Below are positions 12,196 through 13,089 of a stretch of DNA of 13,089 bases, piece by piece. This DNA comes from Treponema sp. (GTDB lineage: Bacteria > Spirochaetota > Spirochaetia > Treponematales > Treponemataceae), in NCBI GenBank assembly GCA_018385415.1, contig JAHAZA010000107.1, positions 1-13,089 of the forward strand, given 5' to 3'. The notes below the pieces were generated by a model. It saw only the letters and a program-made list of their open reading frames with translations. It had not been told where the DNA came from and searched no databases. Both the position numbers and the translations under genes were made by a program. Within the stretch, counting starts at the first letter, position 1. Each line of letters begins with the position of its first letter.

Positions 12196-13089
12196 AAAAA
12201 ATTGTTTGCTTGTTTATTTTTGCATTTCTGCCTTTTATAATTTTTTCACAGATGCGAACTACAACATCTGGTCATAATGGTGAAATAATTGCCTTACTTA
12301 ATGATCCTGCTTCTAAGTCAGATTCTTTTTTCTGTGTAGGAAAAGATGGATTTCTATCACATTGGAATAACAATCAAGGTAATACTTACCAGTTAACTGA
12401 CAGACAAATTAAATTTGCGGTTATCCATCCAACAAAACCAGAGATTGCAATTTATGAAACTGATGGGAATACTGAAAATGTTGTTACTGTCTGGGATTGT
12501 CAGAAATTAACAAAAAAATTCTCCGTTCCTTTTGATGACTCAATTCTTTCCCTATCTTACAGTAAAAAAGGAACATACATTAATATTGGAACTTCAACAG
12601 AAGCTGGCACGTTATTTATTAATTCATCAAATGGAAATATTGAAAAACCAATTTCAGAGAAAATGAATATGATGTCATATGTTGAAACAACACCTTCAGA
12701 AAAAACGTTTGTATCTTATTCATTAACAGGAAATATCTGTTATTATTACACAGATACAAAAAAACAACCTAAGAAAATCCAGACAGGAACAGGCTTCGAA
12801 CCTATTTGTACTTTTGCAAACATCAGATATATTGCAGGATTAAAGTCAGGCTTAGTTTCAATTATTGACTGTGTTACTGGAAAAACAGTTTTCACTCAAT
12901 CTGCATCTAATGCTTGTTTATTTAAAGTTGATGATGAACTCTATTATTTTGATCAGAATTCAACAAAAGGTGGAGTTATTAATAAAATTCAATTTTCAGA
13001 AAAAGGATTAAAATATACACCATATGAATATATAAAATTCGTAAATAAAGATATTATTACAAATATAGCAAAAATTAATGATAATCTTA
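12192..13089 (+). CDS. Exported WD40/beta-propeller-like protein, partial (3' end outside window)
   Basis: An open frame starts with an ATG overlapping the rseP TGA (ATGA) and continues without a stop to the window edge, giving 299 complete codons. The N-terminus MKKIVCLFIFAFLPFIIFSQ is a signal peptide with likely cleavage around IFS|Q; the cysteine at 6 is not in a lipobox. The mature part looks like repeated beta blades: GHNGEIIALL...FFCVGKDGFLSHWN, then VVTVWDCQKL, then a blade around ILSLSYSKKGTYINIGT, and further units with KSGLVSIIDCVTGKTVF. This is the WD40 pattern (GH dipeptide, xxWN/xVWD endings). It is likely a scaffold or binding protein outside the cytoplasm; no function is assigned. 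Translation is probably coupled to rseP. Confidence 0.8.
   Translation, partial: MKKIVCLFIFAFLPFIIFSQMRTTTSGHNGEIIALLNDPASKSDSFFCVGKDGFLSHWNNNQGNTYQLTDRQIKFAVIHPTKPEIAIYETDGNTENVVTVWDCQKLTKKFSVPFDDSILSLSYSKKGTYINIGTSTEAGTLFINSSNGNIEKPISEKMNMMSYVETTPSEKTFVSYSLTGNICYYYTDTKKQPKKIQTGTGFEPICTFANIRYIAGLKSGLVSIIDCVTGKTVFTQSASNACLFKVDDELYYFDQNSTKGGVINKIQFSEKGLKYTPYEYIKFVNKDIITNIAKINDNL

Overview
The window is an AT-rich stretch of bacterial chromosome that looks like a host-associated (gut or rumen type) Treponema or close spirochaete relative. The evidence is gene order (rpsB-tsf-frr-uppS-cdsA-dxr-rseP, with no pyrH between tsf and frr and no outer-membrane assembly or lipopolysaccharide genes after rseP), the protein sequences, and tRNA genes that do not encode CCA. 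This placement is inference; no database search was possible. Almost everything recognisable is housekeeping, and there is no mobile element, CRISPR array or clear horizontally acquired island.

Layout. Positions 1-71 hold the 3' part of tRNA-Gly(TCC) and its terminator. From 124 to 3523 the genes lie on the minus strand. Read in the direction of transcription they are coaD (terminator), rpmF-acpP (tandem promoters, then a strong terminator), and rnc followed by a serine D,D-carboxypeptidase gene. The carboxypeptidase reading frame has a best start at 1551 that is interrupted by an in-frame TAG three codons later. From 3577 on the genes lie on the plus strand, apart from tRNA-Arg(CCG). They are a lipoprotein of unknown function with a probable leaderless mRNA, a secreted HEAT-repeat protein, a terminator shared with tRNA-Arg, and maf. 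A structured leader of about 200 nt then precedes rpsB-tsf. A terminator and a new promoter separate these from frr-uppS-cdsA-dxr-rseP and a gene for an exported WD40-like protein that runs off the right edge.

How the genes work together. rpsB, tsf, frr, rpmF, rnc and the tRNAs serve translation and RNA processing. coaD (coenzyme A) and acpP (acyl carrier) feed fatty acid metabolism. cdsA makes CDP-diacylglycerol for phospholipids. dxr makes isoprenoid precursors that uppS turns into undecaprenyl diphosphate, the carrier for peptidoglycan, which the carboxypeptidase trims. RseP is the intramembrane protease of the envelope. The right-hand block is tightly packed: TAATG at frr/uppS, ATGA overlaps at dxr/rseP and at rseP/WD40-like.

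The items most worth a second look are the multi-hairpin leader of rpsB with mutually exclusive pairings, the in-frame TAG at the start of the carboxypeptidase gene, the leaderless lipoprotein gene, and the uncharacterised envelope proteins (lipoprotein, HEAT protein, WD40-like protein coupled to rseP). I did not find convincing evidence of a wholly new multi-gene system.
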